39,188 nucleotides of DNA from Pirellulales bacterium (GTDB taxonomy: Bacteria; Planctomycetota; Planctomycetia; Pirellulales; S012-138): NCBI GenBank assembly GCA_028066245.1, contig JALCBR010000041.1:1-39188 (forward strand), given 5' to 3'. The notes beneath the pieces were generated by a model, which had not been told where the DNA came from, searched no databases, and worked only from the letters and a program-made list of their open reading frames with translations. This document shows positions 15,884 to 24,750 of this stretch, piece after piece. The translations under genes and the position numbers were made by a program. Numbering within the stretch: the first letter of the stretch is position 1; the number at the start of each line of letters is the position of its first letter.

Positions 15884-16645
15884 TTATCGCCCAATGAGAT
15901 ACCGATGTGGGTCTACTTCTGACCGAAGAATCTCAAGTTGTTCCTCTGTCGGGCGCGGAGTCGTATTCGGTTTGGGAACAGAGTCGATGGGAAACCCGGT
16001 CGCGGATTGAACTTCGTCCATCGTGATGCCTTCATGCAGACTCTCCACCTGCATCCGTTTCGTCTCTGGATGGAAGCCCATCACCGCCAGATCTGTAATC
16101 ACCTGATACGGACCGCTGTCAGCAGGGAGTCCTGCTTCTTCCCGGGCACCGGGTCCGGTGAGAAAACCGGGCGTCGTCACGAAGTCGAGCTTCTCGACAA
16201 ACCGCCGGGCGTCATGCTGGGTGATGACCATTGTCCGCCAACAGAACGAACCCAGATCGTTGGCTCCGCCAGAGCCAGGAAAGCGAACTTTGGGCTGCTT
16301 GTGATCGCCAACAACGGTCGAGTTCAAATTCCCATAGGCGTCAATTTGCGCTCCACCCAGGAATGTGTAGTCAACCATTCCGCGCTGGCACGTCTCCATG
16401 ATATCGCACATGCTTGTGGCAGAAATGCCCTGATGGAACGTACGCGAATCACCTACGGAGATGGGCATGCGTGGGAGCTGCGGCCCAATGCCACCAGCTT
16501 CAAAGAACAGTGTCAGCATGGGGGCCGTTGTCTTCTGCGCCAGCATCGCTGCGGCACACGGAGCCCCCGTTCCCACCACAACGGTTGACCCGTCTTCCAG
16601 CATCCGCGCAGCGGCGCAGATCATCAGTTCCATCTTGTTATACAT
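15884..16645 (-). CDS. CoA-transferase family I, beta subunit (GctB-like), unpaired
   Basis: The 253-residue protein resembles the beta subunit of glutaconate-type CoA-transferases, which move CoA between acyl groups through a glutamyl-CoA intermediate. Glu49 in FFEAGGIGP sits where the catalytic Glu is expected. FLGGAQIDAYGNLNSTVVGD, FPGSGGANDLGSF and FVTTPGFLTGPGAR are characteristic. These enzymes normally need an alpha subunit encoded just upstream; here the upstream gene is a DUF1697 protein and no alpha subunit is in the window. The start ATG has no visible Shine-Dalgarno site. Substrate unknown. Confidence 0.85.
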   Translation of the reverse strand: MYNKMELMICAAARMLEDGSTVVVGTGAPCAAAMLAQKTTAPMLTLFFEAGGIGPQLPRMPISVGDSRTFHQGISATSMCDIMETCQRGMVDYTFLGGAQIDAYGNLNSTVVGDHKQPKVRFPGSGGANDLGSFCWRTMVITQHDARRFVEKLDFVTTPGFLTGPGAREEAGLPADSGPYQVITDLAVMGFHPETKRMQVESLHEGITMDEVQSATGFPIDSVPKPNTTPRPTEEQLEILRSEVDPHRYLIGR

Positions 16646-16792
16646 GTCGGCATGCGCTGGTTAGCGAGATGTCGGCCAGCCGGTATTCTATCGATGCGTC
16701 ATACGCGGCTCAACGGACAGAACAAACTGAGGGCCGTTGCGCGTTGCCAAATCTCTCAACTCGACATGCGATTTCCCGGCATTGCTCATGGC

Positions 16793-17350
16793 CTATTTCA
16801 TATCCTCCAACAACTCAAGCAGCTTGAAAACCGTGTTGTGATTTCGGACGGTCATTTGTTGATAGACAGGCTCCTTGGCAAGTTTCACCATCGTCGTCTT
16901 TGTCAGGTCGCTGATCGACGCTGACCAAAAAATCACGCCTGGTCCTGTGGCGACCGATTCAATGTCGGGCTTTAGTTTGGGAAGTTGAGCCAGGATGCGC
17001 TTGGGTGTGACTCCGCGGAGCATGAACATTGCGTTGTGCTTTTGCTGCTCATCCTTGCCCCAGCCGCTAGGCGCTGCCGCGACTGCCGACTTATATCTGC
17101 CACGGGCGATTACGACTGCCTGAGCGTTATACTTGAAGCGACCGGACAATCGCGCTTCAATGGCGGCCGTCAACTCGGCAACGCTTGATTGCGTTGACTG
17201 AAAGAGAATGTTGCCGCTTTGGATGTAGGTTCGGACGGCGGAAAACCCCATACCTTCAAAGCATTGGCGCAGATCATCTTTGGAAATGATGTTTTTGCCG
17301 CCAACGTTTATGCCGCGTAACAGGGCCAAGTATCGAGTTTGCCGTGGCAT
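16793..17350 (-). CDS. DUF1697 family protein
   Basis: A 185-residue protein beginning MPRQTRYLALLRGINVGGKN, the signature start of DUF1697, followed by RTYIQSGNILFQ and a C-terminal stretch with MTVRNHNTVFKLLELL, all typical of this uncharacterised cytoplasmic family. The frame is open to 17440, but the family always begins at the YLALLRGINVGG strand, so the ATG at 17350 is used. It lies 93 bases after the DUF1501 gene on the same strand. Function unknown. Confidence 0.9.
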   Translation of the reverse strand: MPRQTRYLALLRGINVGGKNIISKDDLRQCFEGMGFSAVRTYIQSGNILFQSTQSSVAELTAAIEARLSGRFKYNAQAVVIARGRYKSAVAAAPSGWGKDEQQKHNAMFMLRGVTPKRILAQLPKLKPDIESVATGPGVIFWSASISDLTKTTMVKLAKEPVYQQMTVRNHNTVFKLLELLEDMK

Positions 17351-17443
17351 GGAATCGTAGCGAGCAGATTTCCGGATTTGTGCAACGGAAACAGAGTCAA
17401 GTTGGCGGCGCAAAGAGTTGCGACTGGGCGATGCCAGCAATCC

Positions 17444-18787
17444 TTACAGAAGTTCTTCAATCGCTGTCCCGTCTTGCACCAATCGGACCGGGCGACCATC
17501 TGGAGTGTGCAGTTCGGTTCCCGGATCAATCCCCAACAGCGTATAGATGGTCGCAGTGAGATCCGCTGGCGAAACTGGACGCTCGGCAGGGCTTTCGCCT
17601 ACCGCGTCGCTGGCTCCAATGATCTGCCCTCCGGAGATCCCTCCTCCGGCGAGTGCAACGCTGAACACTCGAGGCCAGTGATCCCGCCCACCGGAAGTAT
17701 TGAGCTTGGGTGTGCGGCCAAACTCGCCCATCACAACCACTAGCGTTTCTTCCAGCAAGCCGCGCTCATCCAAATCATCCAGCAGCGCACCGAGTGCCCG
17801 ATCCAATGACGGCACGAGTCCCACCGGAGTTCTCGCTCCGGCAAAGCCTTCTTTGAGTCGTGTGTAGAGCTGTTGGTGGGTATCCCAACCGGGATTATTG
17901 ACGGTCACGATGGGCACGCCACGCTCGATGAGCCGCCTGGCAAGGAGACAGCTTTGACCGATAGTGCGGGGTCCGTATGCGGCACGCGTGCGAGCATCCT
18001 CCGCTTGCAGGTCAAATGCGGATTTGGCTTCCGGCGAAGTCGCCAGGCGGAACGCTTGCTCAAATTGCGGATCAAGGTTCACATCGGCGGCCTGTTGCTC
18101 AACGGCTTGCTGAAATCCGTCCACCGCCGCCAAAAACTTGCGTCGACGATTAAGCCGCTTGGCAGTAACGTCAGGAAATCTGTCCAGGTCGCGCACGGAA
18201 AAGTCAGGCTTGGCTGGGTCGCCACCGATCGCAAACGGCTGCACAGTTGTCGACAGAAAGCCATTACCGGAAAAGTTGGCCCCGCCAACGCGGAAGTTCG
18301 GGACGGCAATGTGATCAGGCAGCATGCCAGAGGTTGGCCGCAGATGAGCAGCAACACAACCGAATGCCGGATATTCAAGTACCGGTGTCGGCCGATACCC
18401 GCTTAGTAGGTAGTGGGTTCCAAAATTGTGCTCACCCAACGGAGAGGTCATGCTCCTCACGACAGCTAGCCGATCTGCCCGTTTTCCGCACTCTGGCATC
18501 AATTCGGAAAAGGATACACCCGGAACGTTTGTCTGCAACGTCTCAAACGGACCGCGAACTTCAGCTGGAGCGTTGGGCTTGGGGTCGAACATATCCAAGT
18601 GACTCGGCCCACCGTCCAGCCAGATCAAAATGCAGTTCTTGGCTTTCGCCGAGGCGCCAGGAACACTTTTCGCGGCATGGCCAGACCGCAATCGTAAAAG
18701 GCCAGGCAACGAGAGCGAAAGGGCCGTCAACCCGCCAACCCGCAAGGCATCTCGCCGCGTGACACCATCACAATTTTTGACTCGCAT
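17444..18787 (-). CDS. DUF1501 protein with Tat signal (alkaline-phosphatase-like fold)
   Basis: The 447-residue protein starts with a twin-arginine signal (VTRRDALRVGG and a hydrophobic run), so it is exported folded. The mature part has CILIWLDGGPSHLDMFDPKP, SPLGEHNFGTHYLLSGY, NPGWDTH, VVMGEFGRTPKLN and GGRDHWPRVF, the conserved metal-site motifs of DUF1501 proteins, which are distant relatives of sulfatases and phosphatases. It follows the DUF1549/DUF1553 gene by 21 bases; such pairs are extremely common in planctomycetes and are thought, without much biochemical proof, to act on complex extracellular polymers. Confidence 0.93.
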   Translation of the reverse strand: MRVKNCDGVTRRDALRVGGLTALSLSLPGLLRLRSGHAAKSVPGASAKAKNCILIWLDGGPSHLDMFDPKPNAPAEVRGPFETLQTNVPGVSFSELMPECGKRADRLAVVRSMTSPLGEHNFGTHYLLSGYRPTPVLEYPAFGCVAAHLRPTSGMLPDHIAVPNFRVGGANFSGNGFLSTTVQPFAIGGDPAKPDFSVRDLDRFPDVTAKRLNRRRKFLAAVDGFQQAVEQQAADVNLDPQFEQAFRLATSPEAKSAFDLQAEDARTRAAYGPRTIGQSCLLARRLIERGVPIVTVNNPGWDTHQQLYTRLKEGFAGARTPVGLVPSLDRALGALLDDLDERGLLEETLVVVMGEFGRTPKLNTSGGRDHWPRVFSVALAGGGISGGQIIGASDAVGESPAERPVSPADLTATIYTLLGIDPGTELHTPDGRPVRLVQDGTAIEELL

Positions 18788-18808
18788 GAGCTGATCCTGG
18801 TTTGGTGC

Positions 18809-21106
18809 CTAATAGTTGTGCGTGAATGCGCGGCTGTTGAGAATGCTCCAGGCGAAATCCTGCAGGACGGCCTGGCGTTCTGCAGGCCCGGCAGCCTTGA
18901 TTGTTTTCTGCCAATATTCTTGTTCGGCACTTGAAGGATCACGCGAGAATGCATGCCGATAGATCGAACGAACAATTGATTCCGTGGTAGCGTCTTTGGC
19001 GATCAATTGCTGCAATCGACCGTCCGGGGCAATCAATCGCTTGTTGATCCAGTCACCGTTGAGGAAATGCAGCTTGCTCGCCAAGCCACGTTGTGCGGCG
19101 ACATCTATTGTTTCACACGCCTCGGCCCGCTGGCAGCGACCGAGAACGTCAAGCTGCGGCGCGGCGATCGCGCCATCAAGGATCGTAACGGCTCGTACTC
19201 CAGCCTTGTGCTGGCCGTAGCCGGTCCAAACGCCTGTCACATCACTCACGGCGTCCGCAAGAACTTCGGCGGGAAGCGGCTTAGCCGTGGCGAAGACATA
19301 AAACTTCAACACAAGATCATCGACGTCCGGCGGCGCCCGCGATGCCGCGTACGCTTGGCTCTTGGCAATTAACCGGAGAGTATGACGGATGTCATAGCCG
19401 TTCGCGGTAAAATCCTCAGCAAGTGCATCCAGCAAGGCCGGATGGGACGGAGGATTGGTTGCCCTTAGGTCGTCACTCGGTTCGACCAGCCCTCGCCCCA
19501 TCATGGATTTCCACAGTCGATTCACCCACGCGCGACCAAAATATGCATTGTCGTCAGCGAAGAGCCAGTCGGCCAAATGTTGCCGCCCGTCAGATCCAGG
19601 CGGAACAAACTCCTGACCCGGAATCCGCATCACTGCCGGTTCTCCGGTAGCAGGGTGTGTCACTTCTCCCCGCGGGTTTGGTTGAACCATGCGCCCGGTT
19701 GACATCTTCGCAAAGATCGCGGCCAGCCCGTGATAATCATCCTGCGTCCAACGGTCCAAGGGATGGTTGTGACAATTCGCGCATCGCATACGTGCTCCCA
19801 TCAGCAATTCACTGGCATACTCCGCCTGCAAGCGAGCGTCAGCACCCACGCGATAGAAATTGGCCGGACCATTGACGTGTGTATCGCCTTCAGAAAGCAG
19901 CAATTCACGCGTCATTTCCTTCAACGATGTTCCGTTGGCAATGACTGCGCATAGCCAATTGGCATACGCGTCTGCGCCTTGAGTCTCACGCGGGGCAGAC
20001 CGAATCCGCAACAACCTGGAGAATCGATACGCCCAGTATTCAGAAAACTCGTCCGACTCCAGCAGTTGATCAATCAATTCAACTCGTGCTGTGGTCGAAC
20101 CATTCCGCCGACGGGACAACGAGAAGGCATCGACTTGCTCTCCTGTCGGTAATCGGCCGGTCAGATCAAGCGTTATGCGACGAAGGAAAGTTGCGTCATC
20201 CGCATCAGGCGATGACCATAATCCAAGACGAGATTGTTTTTGCCGAACATATCGATCGACCAGATTCGTCGCGCTCTTCCCATCGCGATCCATGGTCGAA
20301 TGACCGATGGGCTGTATCAACTCGATAGGAACAACGCGATCTAAATAGCGCGCTATGACGATGTGCTGACCGGGACGACGCACAATGGCGCGAACCGTCT
20401 GTGAAATAGACTCTTCTGCCGGCTTGCCATCACCGCCAACAACCCGGGTGTTCGAGTGGATTTTGATTTCCACCGAGGCTGAGTCTGTCGCTGTGAAGAC
20501 CGTCCATGCTGTGACATCACGCTCTGTCCCATCGCTGAACTCGGCGATGGCCTGCAACCGTGCTGGTTCATCGGCATTCTTCACGACTGCGGAGTTCGGT
20601 TTGACGGAAAAGTTAACGAGCTTTGTCCGTTCAAGCCGCGGCGCACCCTCGGAAATCCAACGCTCAATCAGTTTGTGATCAACGCCTTGCCACTCCAGTC
20701 GAACTTCTCCACCGTGGTCCAACATGCCTGTTGGCTTCTGTAAGACCAAACTGTTTGCCGGCTGCGCCAGATTCACACGTCGACCAGAAAACTCCTGCAC
20801 GATGGCCTTATAGTCATCTTGGGGACGCCCACCAAAGAGCGAGAGACGAAAGCCTCCACGTCCGCTTGCCGAGCCATGGCACGCGCCGACATTGCAACCG
20901 GCCTTCGTGAGAACTGGGACGACTTCCGTATCGAAATCGACCGGCTTTGGTGCGACCGTCGAGACCGGCAATTGTCTCGGTTGGCACCTTTCATCCGCGG
21001 TTTGGACGCCGCTGACTTCGGTCGGTTCACTGGCGGACACCACCCATGCGAAGCATGACAAGGCGACCACAAACGCCAAGTTGCAACAGTTGGCTCGTCC
21101 ACCCAT
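18809..21106 (-). CDS. DUF1549/DUF1553 planctomycete protein with cytochrome-like motifs
   Basis: A 765-residue secreted protein with an N-terminal signal (CCNLAFVVALSCFAWVVSAS). CNVGACH at 71-77 has C-x4-C-H, a variant of the haem-c motif with a longer spacer. A bacterial Ig-like region, about 165-265, follows. DUF1549 covers about 280-490 and contains a classical CANCH at 442-446 in CANCHNHPLDRWTQDDYHGLA. DUF1553, with AWVNRLWKSMMGRGLVEP and HPALLDALAEDF, fills about 525 to the end. It is the first gene of a pair with the DUF1501 gene, and its promoter should lie in the 218 bases before the divergent lipoprotein gene. Whether haem is bound is unproven. Confidence 0.93.
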   Translation of the reverse strand: MGGRANCCNLAFVVALSCFAWVVSASEPTEVSGVQTADERCQPRQLPVSTVAPKPVDFDTEVVPVLTKAGCNVGACHGSASGRGGFRLSLFGGRPQDDYKAIVQEFSGRRVNLAQPANSLVLQKPTGMLDHGGEVRLEWQGVDHKLIERWISEGAPRLERTKLVNFSVKPNSAVVKNADEPARLQAIAEFSDGTERDVTAWTVFTATDSASVEIKIHSNTRVVGGDGKPAEESISQTVRAIVRRPGQHIVIARYLDRVVPIELIQPIGHSTMDRDGKSATNLVDRYVRQKQSRLGLWSSPDADDATFLRRITLDLTGRLPTGEQVDAFSLSRRRNGSTTARVELIDQLLESDEFSEYWAYRFSRLLRIRSAPRETQGADAYANWLCAVIANGTSLKEMTRELLLSEGDTHVNGPANFYRVGADARLQAEYASELLMGARMRCANCHNHPLDRWTQDDYHGLAAIFAKMSTGRMVQPNPRGEVTHPATGEPAVMRIPGQEFVPPGSDGRQHLADWLFADDNAYFGRAWVNRLWKSMMGRGLVEPSDDLRATNPPSHPALLDALAEDFTANGYDIRHTLRLIAKSQAYAASRAPPDVDDLVLKFYVFATAKPLPAEVLADAVSDVTGVWTGYGQHKAGVRAVTILDGAIAAPQLDVLGRCQRAEACETIDVAAQRGLASKLHFLNGDWINKRLIAPDGRLQQLIAKDATTESIVRSIYRHAFSRDPSSAEQEYWQKTIKAAGPAERQAVLQDFAWSILNSRAFTHNY

Positions 21107-21248
21107 GATTGTGAAACCCGTGTGGTAGCGTGCTCTGCGATCTCAGTCATTTTCCCCGCCTGGGGTCGGCAATACAATGGCCAAAGCCTTGGGAATCGAA
21201 GACTCGCTTCCGGGAGGACGGGAACTCGCACAGTGCGCGCGGGGGCAC

Positions 21249-21263
21249 GGCGACGTTGTCGCC
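21249..21263 (+). other. Short perfect hairpin upstream of the lipoprotein gene
   Basis: GGCGAC and GTCGCC flank a GTT loop, 62 bases before the ATG at 21325. It may lie in the leader RNA or be an operator half-pair. There is no T-tract, so it is not an intrinsic terminator. Confidence 0.3.
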
Positions 21264-21324
21264 TGTTCGGAGCAATATCACCGTGATAGCAATCTCACGC
21301 TCATCGCATCGACGGACACTGGTT

Positions 21325-23457
21325 ATGAAACACTGCCTTGCTTTCTTTTCCTTGGCGCTGTGGTTGGGTTCTGTTTGCGGATGTGACGAACGAACGTCGG
21401 ATGAAACGGCCAGAGTTCAGGCAGCTGTAGGTTCGGATAACGTGGCCAAGTCAACTGACTTAGATGATGACCAACTCGGCGAGGATGCCCTCGGTGACAA
21501 CGTCAAAACTCCAAAACCCGAACCGACAACCAGCAATGCCCAAAACGATGCCGTTTCATTATCGGATGAGTACTCCGAGCCAGATGACTTCCTGGCATTT
21601 GAGGATGATTTCCAGCAGCCCCTTGGCGAAGATTGGGAAACAGTCGGAGGCTCTGTTGGCAGCGACGGTGAAGATCTTGTTATTCAAGCGCCCACGAACG
21701 GCGATTCCATTGCGCGAATTCGTCGGATTTGGAAACACCCGCTTGCCGTTCACATCATGTACGAGAAAAACAAGCGATGGCTCGATCTCCTGTTGCCTCG
21801 CGACTACGTCGTGCGATTTGGGGGGCGTGGACATGCTCCAGAAGGCGGACACAAGTATGGAACAAACGTCTCGCTGTTGCATCAAGGTGAAGCGCAAGAG
21901 CTTGTTGCATCAGCGAAGTTCGTACCCGGTGGAGAGCAATTACTTGAGGTTCAACTGCTTGATGGAGAAATCCGCATCTATTGTCAAATGCTTGATACAA
22001 AGATGTATTTGCATGCAGATGGGGCCTGGCGAGCACAAGTCGGACCGTGTCTTTCGCACAGGCTGAAAAAGCCGGGCGTACCGCGAGGAACAATTGCTCT
22101 GCGGGCGAATTTCCCAGGACAGTCGCATCGGATCAGATCGCTCGCCGTTACAGAACCCGTTCCCAAAGAGGGAGAGCAGTATTTTGGCAAAGCTGGTCCG
22201 GTCCCAACGCTGGCTGAAGACGGGCTCTCCCTGCCAGAAATCTCACACCTACCCATGTCTTGGGCAGGCTACGCACCACGCGTTGATGCACCACGAGTTG
22301 ATGATGCGGAGTTAATTGAATACGCATCGTTCGTTCATTGGGGGAGTCCGGACGGTGAGAGCAGGCGACAGATCAAGGGCGTGAATCCAGAGATTTCAAT
22401 CCCTGCCTATATGATCTGCACGATGTGGGGTGGGTGGGACAAATGGAACTCATGGAAAGCGCACGCTGAGCTGTTGGGGATTGACCCAAACGACGGCAAG
22501 CTCGGCGATTTCGACGTTGGAAGTGCTGGAGGCAGCGAAGTCGCCTATGCGAATTTGGCCAATCAGCATGTGCGCGAGTTCTTGCTCGCCAAGGCAGAGC
22601 AACTTGCCGCGCGTGAGGAAGTTGACGCGATTTTCTTCGACGTGACCTACCCGGCACTTCCCGACGGATTCACCCGCACTGAGTGGTCAGACCTGCAGGG
22701 CAGCTTGTACCGGGAGATCTGGAAAAAGTCACTCGCTCCCCGGGGAAAGTGGTGCATGATCAATGTCGGGAACGCAAAAACGGACCGAAATTCGCGGATC
22801 GTCCAATGGATACCAATCATCTACCTGGACAGGCAACTCTTATCCTTTGCGACCGCTTGGGATTGGCATGAATGGACGGTGCAGAACAATCCTCGATACC
22901 GCCAATCATTGCTGGGACAGGAATGGATCAGCGTCCTCGACGGTGTGGGCATGGATCACAACTGCCAGAATGAAGACATCAAGTATGGCTGGCTGACAAC
23001 GTACTACCAAAGATTGGCGACGTTGGGCGGTTTCTCGGGGCGTCACTTTCTTGCGGGCGGGTTCAACGGCGACTGGCAAGCAGACGGCAAGAGCGGCCGA
23101 AGCAAGTGGCTGGCACGTCACTGGGTGCCTGCCATGCGATACGACGTGGGCGATCCCATCGGCAGCGTTGAGCAAGTTGACGCAGGCGAGCGAGCTTTCG
23201 AAGGCGCACAATGGACGTGGCGTCTGTACCGCGCCAAGTTTGAGCACGCTGACGTTTATCATTTCCCCAATTACCTACGGCCCAGCGATTTCGAAACGCC
23301 GGAACCCTCCAACGCGCCGCCGCAAATTGTCGAGTTCGATGAACCGCACGATATCTTGAAGTTCGATGGCAGCTGGCAAAAGAACCAAACGAGAATCGTT
23401 ATCCCACCAGCAAGCGGGCGAATCGTTCGTCGCTCACAATCGCATTTGCCTGACTAA
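21325..23457 (+). CDS. Lipoprotein with possible glycoside-hydrolase-like TIM barrel
   Basis: The 710-residue protein begins MKHCLAFFSLALWLGSVCGC, a probable lipoprotein signal with Cys20 as lipidation site, then an acidic low-complexity linker rich in Asp, Glu, Asn and Pro. Around residues 90-270 a beta-rich region (DDFQQPLGEDWETVGG to TIALRANFPGQSHRIRSL) resembles concanavalin-like sugar-binding domains. From about 310 to 650 comes a likely TIM barrel with EVDAIFFDVTYPALPDG (acid on strand near 438), WCMINVGN and GFSGRHFLAGGFNGDW, features seen in putative glycosidase families. The family is not identified. I chose the ATG at 21325; the frame is open from 21130 without a better start. It diverges from the DUF1549 gene. 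Confidence 0.7.
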   Translation: MKHCLAFFSLALWLGSVCGCDERTSDETARVQAAVGSDNVAKSTDLDDDQLGEDALGDNVKTPKPEPTTSNAQNDAVSLSDEYSEPDDFLAFEDDFQQPLGEDWETVGGSVGSDGEDLVIQAPTNGDSIARIRRIWKHPLAVHIMYEKNKRWLDLLLPRDYVVRFGGRGHAPEGGHKYGTNVSLLHQGEAQELVASAKFVPGGEQLLEVQLLDGEIRIYCQMLDTKMYLHADGAWRAQVGPCLSHRLKKPGVPRGTIALRANFPGQSHRIRSLAVTEPVPKEGEQYFGKAGPVPTLAEDGLSLPEISHLPMSWAGYAPRVDAPRVDDAELIEYASFVHWGSPDGESRRQIKGVNPEISIPAYMICTMWGGWDKWNSWKAHAELLGIDPNDGKLGDFDVGSAGGSEVAYANLANQHVREFLLAKAEQLAAREEVDAIFFDVTYPALPDGFTRTEWSDLQGSLYREIWKKSLAPRGKWCMINVGNAKTDRNSRIVQWIPIIYLDRQLLSFATAWDWHEWTVQNNPRYRQSLLGQEWISVLDGVGMDHNCQNEDIKYGWLTTYYQRLATLGGFSGRHFLAGGFNGDWQADGKSGRSKWLARHWVPAMRYDVGDPIGSVEQVDAGERAFEGAQWTWRLYRAKFEHADVYHFPNYLRPSDFETPEPSNAPPQIVEFDEPHDILKFDGSWQKNQTRIVIPPASGRIVRRSQSHLPD

Positions 23458-24701
23458 AGATTCTCGAGCGCTAAGTTCTTCACCTTTGGCAGGTGATCTC
23501 GGATTTGTCGAGCTAGTTCTGGTGCTCGGTCAAGCAACGTTTCGGCGAAGTCTGCCAGTTGAGCGATCGAATCTCCATTGGGAGGAATCAAACAATCAAC
23601 TAGTCGGAAATGGGCAAATAGCCCATCAAACTTGCCCAAATAGGTAATGCAACCAACAGGCGTTCCCATCCCCAAAGCCGCAATTGCCAAGTGCATTCGG
23701 CCCGTCAACACAGCATTCAGTTTCCCGCAGATAGCCTTAATCTCGGCGGCGCGGATGGGTGCCGAAACGTTGAGCGTCCGCGCCATCTCGCTGGCCGCAA
23801 GCTTCGACGCAACGAGGTCCGCCAAATCAAAGTCGCTCGGCTCACCGCGGCTATCATGAGGTAAAAACACCAGCGCCAAGTTTTCACGGCGTCGCAATAG
23901 TTCGCCAAGCGAATCCGCATAGGCACCCACCAGTTCCTCCGCGGAGAGTTCCTTCAACAGGTGTTGCCGACTGCTGTTGAAGTTGATGCCCAGTACTTGT
24001 CGTCCGTTGTCAGTGTGAGTGGCAATCCATTTCAGATACGGTTCGATTGTGGTCGAGTCGTTGATCTCCTCCAGGAGGAATGCCGCGTCTGCGGTTAACT
24101 TTGACTCTCTTCCCACTTGTTGTTGAAAGCGTTGTTGAGAGACAGCTTCGCGATTGGAAAACTCGACAGACTTCGGTAGCGCGCGAAGCGCGTCACAACA
24201 TTGCTGACTAGGCTGGCTGCTGAAACTGAACCCCACAATCTTGACGCGGCATCCAACCTTTGCGGCAATCTCCGCCAGCTTGATGCGCACCAAACTGCGG
24301 CCTGGCGAGTACCGACCATCCATCACATCCGCTCCTAGTAGATAGAAGCGTGGCGAACCCGCAAAAATCCAGGCGGCTCTGAGGGCATCAACAAAACGTG
24401 CATGCAGTGTCCAGCCGGAAAGGTCAATCATGCGCGCATCGGGAATTGCCTCGTGGTGGCCCGGCAAACTGGACTCCAGAATCGAAATACCCGTCACACC
24501 TTGCCGCTTGAGCTGTGTGCAGATCGCAACGAGCATCGCCTCATCGCCAAGACTTCCAGGCTCTGAAGGAGCGAGCACAACAGCAGCAAGCTTGCGCCGC
24601 GAGATCAGCGATCGCAACCGCAAAACGCGTGTGATCAATGCCAGCAAGATGCCCTTGACCAAAGGTCGTGGACGCCAAGATGTGGTGTTTCGTTTATCCA
24701 T
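23454..24701 (-). CDS. Polysaccharide pyruvyl transferase family protein (CsaB-like)
   Basis: Family members add a pyruvate ketal to sugars of surface polysaccharides from phosphoenolpyruvate. The 415-residue protein shows SLGDEAMLVAI near residue 50 (usual GNxGDEAIL), FYLLGADVMDGRYSPG, VLGINFNSS, LVFLPHD and the C-terminal AVLTGRMHLAIAALGMGTPV, which is the family signature. The very basic, hydrophobic N-terminus may associate with the membrane. It follows the flippase gene by 49 bases on the same strand. Its stop codon overlaps that of the convergent lipoprotein gene (23454-23457). Confidence 0.85.
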   Translation of the reverse strand: MDKRNTTSWRPRPLVKGILLALITRVLRLRSLISRRKLAAVVLAPSEPGSLGDEAMLVAICTQLKRQGVTGISILESSLPGHHEAIPDARMIDLSGWTLHARFVDALRAAWIFAGSPRFYLLGADVMDGRYSPGRSLVRIKLAEIAAKVGCRVKIVGFSFSSQPSQQCCDALRALPKSVEFSNREAVSQQRFQQQVGRESKLTADAAFLLEEINDSTTIEPYLKWIATHTDNGRQVLGINFNSSRQHLLKELSAEELVGAYADSLGELLRRRENLALVFLPHDSRGEPSDFDLADLVASKLAASEMARTLNVSAPIRAAEIKAICGKLNAVLTGRMHLAIAALGMGTPVGCITYLGKFDGLFAHFRLVDCLIPPNGDSIAQLADFAETLLDRAPELARQIRDHLPKVKNLALENL

Positions 24702-24750
24702 GTTGCTGAAGAGATACGCTTAACTCTATGCATCTTGTTGACAGGCTGAA

